From an uncultured Geobacteraceae bacterium (lineage in GTDB: Bacteria > Desulfobacterota > Desulfuromonadia > Desulfuromonadales > Geopsychrobacteraceae): a stretch of DNA of 31,307 bases. A model generated the notes under the pieces. That model did no database searches, was not told where the DNA came from, and was given only the letters and a program-made list of their open reading frames with translations. A program made the translations under genes and the position numbers. This document shows, one piece after another, positions 22,900 to 31,307 of the stretch. The stretch is taken from contig CALFFB010000245.1 in assembly GCA_937958075.1 (NCBI GenBank), forward strand, positions 1 through 31,307, in the 5' to 3' direction. Position 1 is the first letter of the stretch; every line of letters starts with the position of its first letter.

Positions 22900-23432
22900 C
22901 GGCAGAATCAGTGGAAATCCTTGATCTGGATGGTGTCAACCGTTCCCTGACCCGCATTGCTCATGAGATTATTGAAAAGAACAAGGGGGTTGATGATCTG
23001 GTGCTGATCGGCATCCGTACCGGTGGCGCCTATCTGGGAAAGCAGTTGCAGCAGCGGATCAGCGATATTGAGCAGCAGACCGTTCCCTTCGGCACCATCG
23101 ATGTCACCATGTACCGCGATGACCTGGCATCACGCAGCGATCTGGCCGTCGGCCAGACGGATATTCCGTTTGCCATCGACAACAAGCGGGTGATTCTGGT
23201 GGATGATGTCCTGTTTACCGGTCGCACCATCAGGGCGGCCATGGACGCGATGATGGATTTCGGCCGCCCCCAGAATATCCAGCTGGCCATTCTTATCGAT
23301 CGCGGCCACCGGGAGCTGCCCATCCGTCCGGACTATATCGGCCGCAACCTGCCGACCTCGCGCAGTGAAAAAATCAAGGTCGATTTTGACCAGCACCACA
23401 TTCCCCGGGCCGTACGTTTATACAAACATTAA
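22896..23432 (+). CDS. pyrR: PyrR bifunctional pyrimidine regulator / uracil phosphoribosyltransferase
   Basis: A 178-residue PyrR protein that binds pyr mRNA leaders in response to UMP/UTP and, in many species, makes UMP from uracil and PRPP. The PRPP loop is VILVDDVLFTGRTIRAA (residues 99-115). VTMYRDDL and the C-terminal GRNLPTSRSEKIKVDF are characteristic of PyrR rather than other phosphoribosyltransferases. A strong AGGAGG lies 5 bases before the ATG, which also overlaps the leader-peptide stop. It heads pyrB-pyrC-carA-carB and probably represses the same leader that precedes it. No residue appears missing. Confidence 0.95.
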   Translation: MTAESVEILDLDGVNRSLTRIAHEIIEKNKGVDDLVLIGIRTGGAYLGKQLQQRISDIEQQTVPFGTIDVTMYRDDLASRSDLAVGQTDIPFAIDNKRVILVDDVLFTGRTIRAAMDAMMDFGRPQNIQLAILIDRGHRELPIRPDYIGRNLPTSRSEKIKVDFDQHHIPRAVRLYKH

Positions 23433-23448
23433 GGGCGGAGACGATTTT

Positions 23449-24384
23449 ATGGCATTCAATCCGAAACATATCCTGACAATACGCGATCTGAGGGCGGCGG
23501 ATATCAATTTCATCCTGGACACGGCGCTAAGCTTCAAAGAGATCAACACCAGACAGATCAAAAAGGTGCCGACCCTGCGGGGCAAAACCATCGTCAATCT
23601 TTTTTTCGAAGCCAGCACCCGCACCCGCACCTCCTTTGAGATCGCCGGCAAGAGGCTCTCTGCCGACACTATCAACATCAGCGCCTCATCGTCTTCCGTG
23701 GTCAAAGGGGAGACCCTCGAAGACACCGCCCAGAACATCGAGGCCATGCATCCGGATATTATCGTCATGCGCCACAGCGCGTCCGGTGCCTGTGACTATC
23801 TGGCAAAACGGCTGAAGTGCTCCATCATCAACGCCGGAGACGGCACCCATGAACACCCGAGTCAGGCCCTCCTCGATGCCTTCACCATCCGCCAGCACAA
23901 AGGACAGATTGCCGGACTGACCGTCGCCATAGTCGGCGATGTGACCCACAGCCGGGTGGTGCGCTCCAACATCTACTGCCTGACCAAGCTTGGCGCGACA
24001 GTGCGGGTTGCCGGTCCACGCACCATGCTGCCTCCTGGTCTGGAAAAACTCGGATGCGAGGTTCACAGCAGCCTCAGTTCCGCCATCAGTGGTGCCGATT
24101 GCGTGATGATGCTGCGCATTCAGCGGGAACGTCAGGGCAAAACCCTGATCCCCTCCCTGCGGGAGTACGCCCGCTTTTTCGGACTCAATACGGAGAATAT
24201 CAAGCTGGCCAAGGACGACGCCATCGTCCTGCATCCGGGGCCGATGAACCGCGGTGTGGAAATTTCCTCCTTTGTTGCCGACGGCCCGCAGAATGTCATT
24301 CTCGATCAGGTCGAAAACGGGGTGGCCGTGCGCATGGCCCTGCTGTACCTGGTCGCGGGTGGCGAACAGCTGCCCAAAGATTAA
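23449..24384 (+). CDS. pyrB: Aspartate carbamoyltransferase catalytic subunit
   Basis: The enzyme that joins carbamoyl phosphate and aspartate, the committed step of pyrimidine synthesis. The 311-residue chain has the carbamoyl-phosphate loop STRTRTSFE, MRHSASGA, the HPSQALLDAFT segment, and HPGPMNRGVE near the C-terminus. It starts at 23449 (MAFNPKHIL), 16 bases after pyrR, with GGCGGAG 8 bases upstream. The frame extends further upstream into pyrR but those residues are not catalytic-subunit sequence. No pyrI regulatory subunit gene follows, so control is expected at the leader. pyrC follows after 22 bases. Confidence 0.96.
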   Translation: MAFNPKHILTIRDLRAADINFILDTALSFKEINTRQIKKVPTLRGKTIVNLFFEASTRTRTSFEIAGKRLSADTINISASSSSVVKGETLEDTAQNIEAMHPDIIVMRHSASGACDYLAKRLKCSIINAGDGTHEHPSQALLDAFTIRQHKGQIAGLTVAIVGDVTHSRVVRSNIYCLTKLGATVRVAGPRTMLPPGLEKLGCEVHSSLSSAISGADCVMMLRIQRERQGKTLIPSLREYARFFGLNTENIKLAKDDAIVLHPGPMNRGVEISSFVADGPQNVILDQVENGVAVRMALLYLVAGGEQLPKD

Positions 24385-24406
24385 ACTCCTACTTTAAGGA
24401 ATGACT

Positions 24407-25678
24407 ATGAAGATACTGATTAAAAATGGACATCTGGTCGATCCGAAAAACAATATCGATGGGCAATTTGACCTGCTTATCGACCAGGGCAAGGTCGTTG
24501 CGGTGGAACCTTCCATTAACGCGCCTGACGCCGAGGTGGTGGATGCCTCCGGCCTGCTGGTGACTCCGGGGCTCATCGATATCCATGTTCATCTGCGCGA
24601 TCCGGGTCTGGAATACAAGGAAGACATCATCAGTGGAACCCGCGCCGCAGCTGCCGGTGGCGTCACCTCGATCGCCTGTATGCCCAACACCAAACCGGTG
24701 ATCGATTCGGCACCCCTGGTTGAATACATTATCAACAAGGCCAAAAACCAGGGCAGCGCCAACGTCTTTCCTGTGGCCGCCATCAGTCAGGGGATGAAAG
24801 GGGAGGTGCTGGCCGAGATGGGTGAACTCAAGGCTGCCGGCTGCGTCGCCTTTTCCGATGACGGTGTGCCCGTTGTCAGCGGCGAACTCATGCGCCGGGC
24901 CTTTGAATACGCCGACACCTTCGGCGCGCCCATTATCTCCCACGCCGAAGATTTGAGTCTGGTGGGCGACGGCTGCATGAACGAAGGGGAGGTGGCCACG
25001 GAACTGGGACTCAAGGGCATTCCCTGGGTTGCCGAGGACGCGGCGACTGCCCGCGAGATCATGCTGGCGGAGTTTACCGGCGCGCGCCTGCACGTTGCCC
25101 ACGTCTCCACCAAAGGCAGCGTCGAACTGGTGCGTCAGGCCAAGGCCCGTGGCGTCAAGGTCACCTGCGAGGCGACCCCGCATCATTTTACCCTGACGGA
25201 CGAGGCGGTGCGCGGCTACAACACCAATGCCAAAATGAATCCCCCCCTGCGCACCCGGTCCGATGTCGATGCCATCCGCGCCGGCCTCGCCGACGGCACC
25301 ATCGACGCCATTGCTACCGACCATGCGCCCCATCACTACGACGAAAAAAATGTCGAATTCGCTATTGCCCTGAATGGCATCGTCGGCCTTGAAACCCTGC
25401 TCCCCCTGACCCTGCAGCTGGTGCGTGACGGGGTGATTGATCTGGTCCGCGCCGTCGCCCTGCTGACCTGCCGGCCGGCGGAAATTATCGGCATCGACCG
25501 CGGCTCCCTGGAGGTTGGCGCGGTTGCCGATATTGCTCTGATTGATCCAGAACTTGAGTGGACACTTGATGCGCAAAAGCTGCAATCGAAAAGCAAAAAT
25601 ACTCCCTTCGATGGATGGCAACTGCGCGGCGCTGCAGTTCAGACGTTGTTGGCGGGGTGCACAGTACACCCGCGTTAA
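24407..25678 (+). CDS. pyrC: Dihydroorotase (type I)
   Basis: A zinc metalloenzyme of 423 residues that cyclises carbamoyl aspartate to dihydroorotate. Metal ligands are visible in DIHVHLRDPG and in the TDHAPHHYDEK segment near residue 306, with SHAEDLSL and HVAHVST between. The length and order of motifs fit the long class I dihydroorotases. ATG 24407 (MKILIKNGHLVD) is chosen since AAGGA lies 6 bases upstream, while the in-frame ATG at 24401 abuts that site. It follows pyrB closely and is 168 bases before carA, the largest gap in this operon. Confidence 0.95.
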   Translation: MKILIKNGHLVDPKNNIDGQFDLLIDQGKVVAVEPSINAPDAEVVDASGLLVTPGLIDIHVHLRDPGLEYKEDIISGTRAAAAGGVTSIACMPNTKPVIDSAPLVEYIINKAKNQGSANVFPVAAISQGMKGEVLAEMGELKAAGCVAFSDDGVPVVSGELMRRAFEYADTFGAPIISHAEDLSLVGDGCMNEGEVATELGLKGIPWVAEDAATAREIMLAEFTGARLHVAHVSTKGSVELVRQAKARGVKVTCEATPHHFTLTDEAVRGYNTNAKMNPPLRTRSDVDAIRAGLADGTIDAIATDHAPHHYDEKNVEFAIALNGIVGLETLLPLTLQLVRDGVIDLVRAVALLTCRPAEIIGIDRGSLEVGAVADIALIDPELEWTLDAQKLQSKSKNTPFDGWQLRGAAVQTLLAGCTVHPR

Positions 25679-25726
25679 TAAGAATTTTACTGGATGTGGG
25701 GTCGTGGTTTTCATGAAAAGGGTGTT

Positions 25727-25767
25727 CTTTCGCCATGGATGGCGAAAGCCAAGCGACCATGGATGGT
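25727..25767. repeat. Tandem CCATGGATGG palindromes upstream of carA
   Basis: CTTTCGCCAT-GG-ATGGCGAAAG (25727-25748) is a perfect 10-bp stem with a 2-base centre, and ACCAT-GG-ATGGT (25756-25767) repeats the same core 7 bases later. Neither has a T run, so this is not a typical terminator. The rest of 25679-25846 shows no gene. Confidence 0.5.
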
Positions 25768-25846
25768 GTACAGCGTCCCTTTGAATGAAAAATACGATCC
25801 CGCATACTGGCCACTTTAACAAGAACTTTTTTAGCTGAGGCAATAA

Positions 25847-26974
25847 ATGAAAGCAGTACTAGCATTGGCCGATGGCCGGTATTTTACAGGATCATCCCTG
25901 GGCGCCACCGGAGAAGTCACCGGCGAGGTCGTGTTCAACACCAGCATGAGCGGTTATCAGGAAATCCTGACGGATCCTTCCTACTATGGTGAAATCGTCA
26001 CCATGACCTATCCGCAGATCGGCAATTACGGTATCAACCCGGATGATGTCGAATCGGACAGGCCCTATCTCTCCGGTTTTATTGTCCGCGAATCCTGCCC
26101 CTTTCCCAGCAATTTCCGCTCGCGGATGAGCCTTGACGAGTACCTTAAACAGCAGAACATCATCGCCCTGGAAGGGATCGATACCCGGGCCCTTGTCCGG
26201 CATATCCGTACTGCCGGTGCCCAGACAGGCATTATCTCGACCATCGATACCGACCCGCAAAGTTTGGTCGACAAAGCCCGCAAAGCTCCCGGACTCGTCG
26301 GTCGTGACCTGGTCAGTGAAATCACCTGCAAGAAACCCTACACCTGGGATGAAGGCTTGTGGGCGCTGGGCAGTGGTTATCCCCAGTGCGATCCAGCGAC
26401 GGCGCAGTACCGGGTTGTCGCTTTTGATTTCGGCATCAAGCGCAACATTCTGCGCAACCTGACGGCGCGGGGCTGCCGGGTCACTGTCGTACCGGCAACC
26501 ACGAGCGCCGCTGAGGTGATGGCCATGCAGCCCGACGGGATTTTTCTCAGCAACGGACCGGGGGACCCAGAACCTTTGACCTTTGCCCAGGAAACCATTG
26601 CCGAGCTGCTGGGAAAAGCACCGATCTTCGGCATCTGCCTCGGCCATCAGCTGTTGTCCATTGCTGCCGGCGCCAGAACCTTCAAACTGAAATTCGGCCA
26701 TCGTGGCGGCAACCAGCCGGTTCTCGATTACGCCCGCAATCAGGTGGAGATCACTTCCCAGAATCACGGGTTTGCCGTCGATCCGGAAAGCTTCGATCCC
26801 AAACAGGTGCGGGTAACACACATCAACCTGAACGACCGGACTGTTGAAGGGATTGCCCACCTGCAGCACCCGGCATTCTCCGTCCAGTATCATCCGGAAG
26901 CGTCCCCCGGGCCCCATGACGCCGCCTACCTGTTTGATCGGTTCGTGGCACTGATGCAGCAGCACAAGGCATAA
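25847..26974 (+). CDS. carA: Carbamoyl-phosphate synthase small (glutaminase) subunit
   Basis: A 375-residue protein that takes ammonia from glutamine and passes it to CarB. The N-terminal half begins MKAVLALADGRYFTG with VVFNTSMSGYQEILTDPSY. The C-terminal class I amidotransferase domain has the nucleophile in GICLGHQ and the triad partners in SVQYHPEASPGPHD. GAGG lies 7 bases before the ATG. carB follows after 33 bases. It serves pyrimidine and arginine synthesis unless another copy exists elsewhere. Confidence 0.96.
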   Translation: MKAVLALADGRYFTGSSLGATGEVTGEVVFNTSMSGYQEILTDPSYYGEIVTMTYPQIGNYGINPDDVESDRPYLSGFIVRESCPFPSNFRSRMSLDEYLKQQNIIALEGIDTRALVRHIRTAGAQTGIISTIDTDPQSLVDKARKAPGLVGRDLVSEITCKKPYTWDEGLWALGSGYPQCDPATAQYRVVAFDFGIKRNILRNLTARGCRVTVVPATTSAAEVMAMQPDGIFLSNGPGDPEPLTFAQETIAELLGKAPIFGICLGHQLLSIAAGARTFKLKFGHRGGNQPVLDYARNQVEITSQNHGFAVDPESFDPKQVRVTHINLNDRTVEGIAHLQHPAFSVQYHPEASPGPHDAAYLFDRFVALMQQHKA

Positions 26975-27007
26975 CTTTATTGCTGATACAAAGGAGTATC
27001 TATCCCC

Positions 27008-30000
27008 ATGCCAAAACGTGAAGACATCAAAACTATCCTGATCATCGGTTCCGGCCCGATCATTATCGGCCAGGCGTGTGAATTTGATTATTCCGGCACC
27101 CAGGCCTGCAAGGCCCTGCGCCAGCTCGGTTATCGGATTGTTCTGGTGAACTCGAATCCGGCGACGATCATGACCGACCCGGTCATGGCGGACGCGACCT
27201 ATATCGAACCTTTGAATGTCGCCACCCTGACGGAGATTATCGCCAAGGAACGGCCCGATGCCCTGCTCCCCAACCTGGGTGGTCAGACGGCCCTGAATCT
27301 GGCCATGGCCCTGGCCGAAGCGGGTGTCCTCAACGACTACAAGGTCAAAGTCATCGGCGTCAACCTCGATGCCATCAAGCGCGGAGAAGATCGCGATACC
27401 TTCAAGCAGACCATGGCGTCACTGGGTATTGAGACGGCACGCAGTGAAATTGCCACCTCCATGGACCAGGCCCGTGACATCGTCGAGCGTACCGGTCTGC
27501 CCGTTGTCATTCGCCCGGCCTACACCATGGGCGGAACCGGCGGCGGCTTTGCCTACAACCTGGAAGAGTTTGAAGATATTGCCGCGCGTGGTTTGTCCTT
27601 AAGTCCCGTCAGCCAGATTCTTATTGAAGAATCGGTACGCGGCTGGGAAGAGCTTGAAGTTGAAGTCGTCCGCGATGCCAAAAACCAGAAGGTCACCGTC
27701 TGCTTTATTGAAAATGTCGACGCCATGGGGGTCCATACGGGCGACTCCTTCTGCACCGCCCCGATGCTGACCATCTCCACTGAACTGCAGGATCGCCTGC
27801 AGGATTACGCCCATCGTATTGTTGAAGCCATTGAGGTCATCGGCGGTACCAATGTCCAGTTTGCCCACGACCCGCAGACCGGACGGGTGGTGGTCATCGA
27901 GATCAACCCCCGGACCTCCCGTTCTTCAGCCCTGGCCTCCAAGGCCACCGGCTTTCCCATCGCCCTGGTTTCGGCCATGCTCGCGGCCGGTCTGACCCTC
28001 GACGAGATCCCCTACTGGCGGGACGGCACCCTGGATAAATACACCCCGTCTGGCGATTATGTCGTCGTCAAGTTCGCCCGCTGGGCCTTTGAAAAATTCA
28101 AGGGGGTGCAGGATCGCCTGGGTACCCAGATGCGGGCCGTCGGTGAAGTCATGAGTATCGGCAAAAACTACAAGGAGGCTCTGCACAAAGCGATTCGCTC
28201 CCTGGAAAACGGCCGTTATGGTCTGGGTTTTGCCGCGAACTTCAATAAAAAATCCCTTGATGAACTGCTGGAACTGCTGGCCGAACCGAGCAGCGAGCGT
28301 CATTACATCATTTACGAAGCCCTGCGCAAGGGCGCTTCCATCGACCTGCTGCACCAGCGGACACACATCAAGGCCTGGTTTCTTGAACAGATGCGGGAGC
28401 TGGTGGAACTGGAAGAAAGGATTCTTGTTTTCGCCGGGCAGTTGCCCCCGGATGAATTGCTGATCCAGGCCAAAAAAGACGGTTTTGCCGATCGCTACCT
28501 GGCACAGATCCTCGGTGTTTCCGAATCAGCGGTGCGCGAACGCCGCCTGCAGCTGGGTATGGATGAAGCCTGGGAGGCAGTGCCGGTCAGTGGTGTCGAA
28601 AACGCCGCCTATTATTACTCCAGCTACAATACGACCGATTCCGTTGCGGTCAGTGATCGTAAAAAGATCATGGTGTTAGGCGGTGGACCAAACCGTATAG
28701 GGCAGGGCATCGAGTTTGATTACTGCTGTGTCCATACCGCCTTTGCCCTGCGCGACGCCGGTTATGAGACGATCATGGTCAATTGCAATCCGGAAACCGT
28801 ATCGACCGATTACGACACCTCCGACAAACTCTATTTTGAACCCCTGACCGTCGAGGATGTTCTGTCCATCTACCACAAGGAAAAGCCGGAAGGGGTCGTG
28901 GTGCAGTTCGGTGGTCAGACGCCCCTGAACATTGCCGCCGAACTGCAGGCGGCCGGCGTCAGGATTATCGGCACCAGCCCCGAAACCATCGACCTGGCGG
29001 AAGACCGGGATCAATTCAACCGGATCATGCGCAAACTGGACATTCCCCAGCCCGATTCAGGCATGGCCGGCAGCATCGAAGAAGCGACAGCCATTGCCGC
29101 GCGCATCGGCTATCCCCTCATCGTCCGCCCGTCCTATGTTCTTGGTGGACGCGCCATGGAGATTGTCCATGACGAGGAGATGCTGCTGGAGTATCTGCAG
29201 AAAGCCGTTGACATCTCCCCCGGGCGGCCGATTCTCATCGACTCTTTTCTGATGGATGCCATCGAAGCGGAAGCCGATGCCATTTGTGACGGCAAAACCG
29301 CCTGGGTCCCGGCGGTCATGGAGCACATCGAGATGGCCGGGGTTCACTCCGGCGATTCCGCCTGCGTGATTCCTCCGGTGAATATTCCGCAGCACCATCT
29401 CCAGACCATTACCGAATATACCCGTCGCATTGCCGTGGAAATGGGCGTGGTCGGACTGATGAACATTCAGTATGCCATCTGCGGCGACAGGGTCTACATC
29501 CTCGAAGCCAACCCGCGGGCCAGTCGCACGGTGCCGCTGGTATCCAAGATCTGCGCTGTACCCATGCCGCGCCTGGCGGTGCAGGCCATGCTTGGGAAAA
29601 CCCTGGAAGCGGCGGCCGGTGCGCCACCATCAATCCCTTATTTCGGGGTCAAGGAAGCGGTCTTTCCTTTCAACATGTTCCCCGAGGTCGATCCCCTCCT
29701 TGGCCCGGAGATGCGCTCAACCGGCGAGGTGCTCGGCCTGGCGGACAGTTTCGGGCTGGCCTTCTATCGCGCTCAGGAGGCAACGGGAACCAGCCTGCCC
29801 CTGCAGGGCAGTGTCCTGCTCACCGTTGCCGAAACGGACAAGCCGGTTATCCTTGAAGTCGCCAAAACCTTTGAACGTCTGGGCTTTAAACTGCTGGCGA
29901 CCGCCGGTACCGCAGCTTTTCTGGAAGCGGGTGGGGTCACGGCAATCCCTGTCCAGAAGATGCACGAAGGTCGTCCGAATATCGGTGACCTGCTCAAAAA

Positions 30001-30205
30001 CGGTGAAATTCAGCTGGTTATCAACACGCCCATCGGTAAACAAAGTATTTACGATGATTCCTATATTCGCAAAACGGCGATCCGCTACAAGATCCCCTAC
30101 ATCACCACCGCTGCCGCTGCCCAGGCAGCGGCCATGGGCATCGCCGCCCGACGGCAGGGGAAGGGTGATATCTGCGCGCTGCAGAGCTATCACGCCAGGC
30201 TGTAA
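27008..30205 (+). CDS. carB: Carbamoyl-phosphate synthase large subunit (first copy)
   Basis: A full-length CarB of 1065 residues that makes carbamoyl phosphate from bicarbonate, ammonia and two ATP. Both ATP-grasp halves are complete: IRPAYTMGGTGGGFAYN and VIEINPRTSRSSALA in the first, VRPSYVLGGRAME and ILEANPRASRTVPLV in the second. The C-terminal allosteric domain (FKLLATAGTAAFLEAGG, KQSIYDDSYIRKTAI) is present. Its N-terminal half differs from the neighbouring CarB and from the E. coli protein in many positions (for example ARSEIATSMDQA where the neighbour has PRSGLAHSYQEA). AAGGAG lies about 12 bases upstream. It completes the canonical operon. Confidence 0.96.
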   Translation: MPKREDIKTILIIGSGPIIIGQACEFDYSGTQACKALRQLGYRIVLVNSNPATIMTDPVMADATYIEPLNVATLTEIIAKERPDALLPNLGGQTALNLAMALAEAGVLNDYKVKVIGVNLDAIKRGEDRDTFKQTMASLGIETARSEIATSMDQARDIVERTGLPVVIRPAYTMGGTGGGFAYNLEEFEDIAARGLSLSPVSQILIEESVRGWEELEVEVVRDAKNQKVTVCFIENVDAMGVHTGDSFCTAPMLTISTELQDRLQDYAHRIVEAIEVIGGTNVQFAHDPQTGRVVVIEINPRTSRSSALASKATGFPIALVSAMLAAGLTLDEIPYWRDGTLDKYTPSGDYVVVKFARWAFEKFKGVQDRLGTQMRAVGEVMSIGKNYKEALHKAIRSLENGRYGLGFAANFNKKSLDELLELLAEPSSERHYIIYEALRKGASIDLLHQRTHIKAWFLEQMRELVELEERILVFAGQLPPDELLIQAKKDGFADRYLAQILGVSESAVRERRLQLGMDEAWEAVPVSGVENAAYYYSSYNTTDSVAVSDRKKIMVLGGGPNRIGQGIEFDYCCVHTAFALRDAGYETIMVNCNPETVSTDYDTSDKLYFEPLTVEDVLSIYHKEKPEGVVVQFGGQTPLNIAAELQAAGVRIIGTSPETIDLAEDRDQFNRIMRKLDIPQPDSGMAGSIEEATAIAARIGYPLIVRPSYVLGGRAMEIVHDEEMLLEYLQKAVDISPGRPILIDSFLMDAIEAEADAICDGKTAWVPAVMEHIEMAGVHSGDSACVIPPVNIPQHHLQTITEYTRRIAVEMGVVGLMNIQYAICGDRVYILEANPRASRTVPLVSKICAVPMPRLAVQAMLGKTLEAAAGAPPSIPYFGVKEAVFPFNMFPEVDPLLGPEMRSTGEVLGLADSFGLAFYRAQEATGTSLPLQGSVLLTVAETDKPVILEVAKTFERLGFKLLATAGTAAFLEAGGVTAIPVQKMHEGRPNIGDLLKNGEIQLVINTPIGKQSIYDDSYIRKTAIRYKIPYITTAAAAQAAAMGIAARRQGKGDICALQSYHARL

Positions 30206-30234
30206 TCAGCATCCATATTCTGCAAGGAAAGAGA

Positions 30235-31307
30235 ATGCCAAAACGCACTGATTTGAAGAAAATTCTCATTATCGGAGCCGGCCCTATCGTCATCGGTCAG
30301 GCCTGCGAGTTTGATTACTCCGGAGCCCAGGCCTGCAAGGCGTTAAAGGAGGAGGGCTATCAGGTCGTGCTGCTCAACTCCAATCCGGCGACCATCATGA
30401 CCGACCCGGATTTCGCTGATCGCACCTATATCGAACCGGTGACGCCCGATGTTCTGACCCGGATTATTGAGAAAGAACGTCCGGATGCCGTCCTGCCGAC
30501 CCTGGGTGGACAAACCGCCCTGAATACGGCCTTGACCGTCGCCAAAAACGGCACCCTCGATCAGTACGGCGTTGAGCTGATCGGCGCCAAGCTGGAAGCC
30601 ATCGAAAAAGCGGAAGACCGAACCCTGTTCAAGCGGGCGATGGAGAAGATCGGCCTTGAGGTGCCCCGTTCCGGCCTGGCCCACAGCTATCAGGAGGCCA
30701 TGGATCTGATCGACGAAATCGGTTTTCCGGCCATCATCCGTCCATCCTTTACCCTCGGCGGCAGTGGTGGCGGCATTGCCTACAACCGTGAAGAATATGA
30801 AGAGATCGCCATGGCCGGCATTGAAGCCTCGCCTACCAACGAGATTCTCGTTGATGAGTCGATCCTCGGCTGGAAGGAGTACGAACTCGAGGTCATGCGT
30901 GACACCGCGGATAATGTCGTTATTATCTGCTCCATCGAAAATTTTGATGCCATGGGCGTGCATACGGGCGACTCCATCACCGTCGCCCCGGCCCAGACCC
31001 TGACCGACAAGGAGTACCAGATCCTGCGCGATGCCTCCCTGAAGATCATCCGTGAGATCGGCGTTGAAACCGGCGGCTCCAATATCCAGTTCGGTATCGA
31101 TCCGAAGACCGGCCGCCTTGTTGTCATTGAAATGAATCCGCGGGTTTCCCGGTCATCGGCCCTGGCCTCCAAGGCAACGGGTTTTCCCATCGCCAAGATC
31201 GCTGCCAAGCTGTCCGTCGGTTATCGTCTTGATGAACTGAACAATGATATCACCCGGGAGACCCTGGCCGCTTTCGAACCGACCATCGACTATGTCGTCA
31301 CCAAAAT
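30235..31307 (+). CDS. Carbamoyl-phosphate synthase large subunit (second copy, cut by right edge)
   Basis: The first 357 codons of a second CarB, beginning MPKRTDLKKILIIGAGPIV 29 bases after the first copy stops, with AAGGA 7 bases before the ATG. Visible are FDYSGAQACKALKEEGYQVV, IRPSFTLGGSGGGIAYN, ENFDAMGVHTGDSITVAPAQ and VIEMNPRVSRSSALASKATG. These residues match the E. coli-type CarB more closely than the adjacent copy does, so this is not a recent tandem duplicate. No frame damage is seen in the visible part. Whether the rest is intact cannot be judged here. It might serve arginine synthesis, or replace the first copy under other conditions. Confidence 0.93.
   Translation, partial: MPKRTDLKKILIIGAGPIVIGQACEFDYSGAQACKALKEEGYQVVLLNSNPATIMTDPDFADRTYIEPVTPDVLTRIIEKERPDAVLPTLGGQTALNTALTVAKNGTLDQYGVELIGAKLEAIEKAEDRTLFKRAMEKIGLEVPRSGLAHSYQEAMDLIDEIGFPAIIRPSFTLGGSGGGIAYNREEYEEIAMAGIEASPTNEILVDESILGWKEYELEVMRDTADNVVIICSIENFDAMGVHTGDSITVAPAQTLTDKEYQILRDASLKIIREIGVETGGSNIQFGIDPKTGRLVVIEMNPRVSRSSALASKATGFPIAKIAAKLSVGYRLDELNNDITRETLAAFEPTIDYVVTK

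Noticed and set aside
24389..25843. A 484-codon open frame on the minus strand opposite pyrC
   Set aside because: It mirrors the dihydroorotase gene and its sequence is a low-complexity Gly/His/Asp-rich shadow, typical of antisense frames in GC-rich DNA.

Overview
The window looks like a chromosomal segment of a Gram-negative, probably anaerobic deltaproteobacterium of the Desulfuromonadales type (Geobacter, Pelobacter or Desulfuromonas relatives). This is inference. It rests on an outer-membrane barrel protein, a probable selenocysteine gene, a KamA plus ATP-grasp cluster, a PyrR-led pyrimidine operon and moderately GC-rich DNA. There is no rRNA, tRNA, CRISPR array, IS element or prophage, and no gene-free stretch longer than about 250 bases.

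Layout. (1) 1-6462, minus strand: an accessory operon. In transcription order it holds a membrane protein, a DUF697 protein, a 59-residue membrane protein, a type II thioesterase, a ParA-type ATPase, a second DUF697 protein, a DUF481 outer-membrane protein and an NRPS-type adenylation plus carrier protein that runs off the left edge. (2) 6568-10186, minus: a tightly overlapping operon of two Ddl-like ATP-grasp ligases, a GNAT acetyltransferase and a lysine 2,3-aminomutase. It lies behind a structured leader whose helices are mutually exclusive around the ribosome binding site. (3) 10435-13577, minus: a Na/phosphate cotransporter with a PhoU tail, AzlC, AzlD and YhbY. (4) 13831-16108, plus: phosphofructokinase, an exported dienelactone hydrolase and an exported rhodanese whose catalytic residue is encoded by an in-frame UGA followed by a SECIS-like hairpin. 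(5) 16155-18975, minus: a polar amino-acid ABC transporter and a small zinc-ribbon protein. (6) 19099-22651, plus: an EamA transporter, then lepA-lepB. (7) 22709-31307, plus: the pyrimidine operon pyrR-pyrB-pyrC-carA-carB with a second, distinct carB cut by the right edge.

How the parts work together. The pyrimidine operon supplies carbamoyl phosphate (CarA/CarB), carbamoyl aspartate (PyrB) and dihydroorotate (PyrC). Its leader combines a PyrR-type RNA hairpin, a 33-codon leader peptide translated through an intrinsic terminator, and an ATGA overlap with pyrR. The lysine aminomutase operon has the parts to make beta-lysine and acylate or ligate it. The left operon has the parts to activate an amino acid on a carrier protein at or near the membrane.

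The items most worth following are the UGA-encoded rhodanese, the pyr leader, the aminomutase-operon leader, the NRPS/DUF697/ParA operon and the two unlike CarB proteins side by side.
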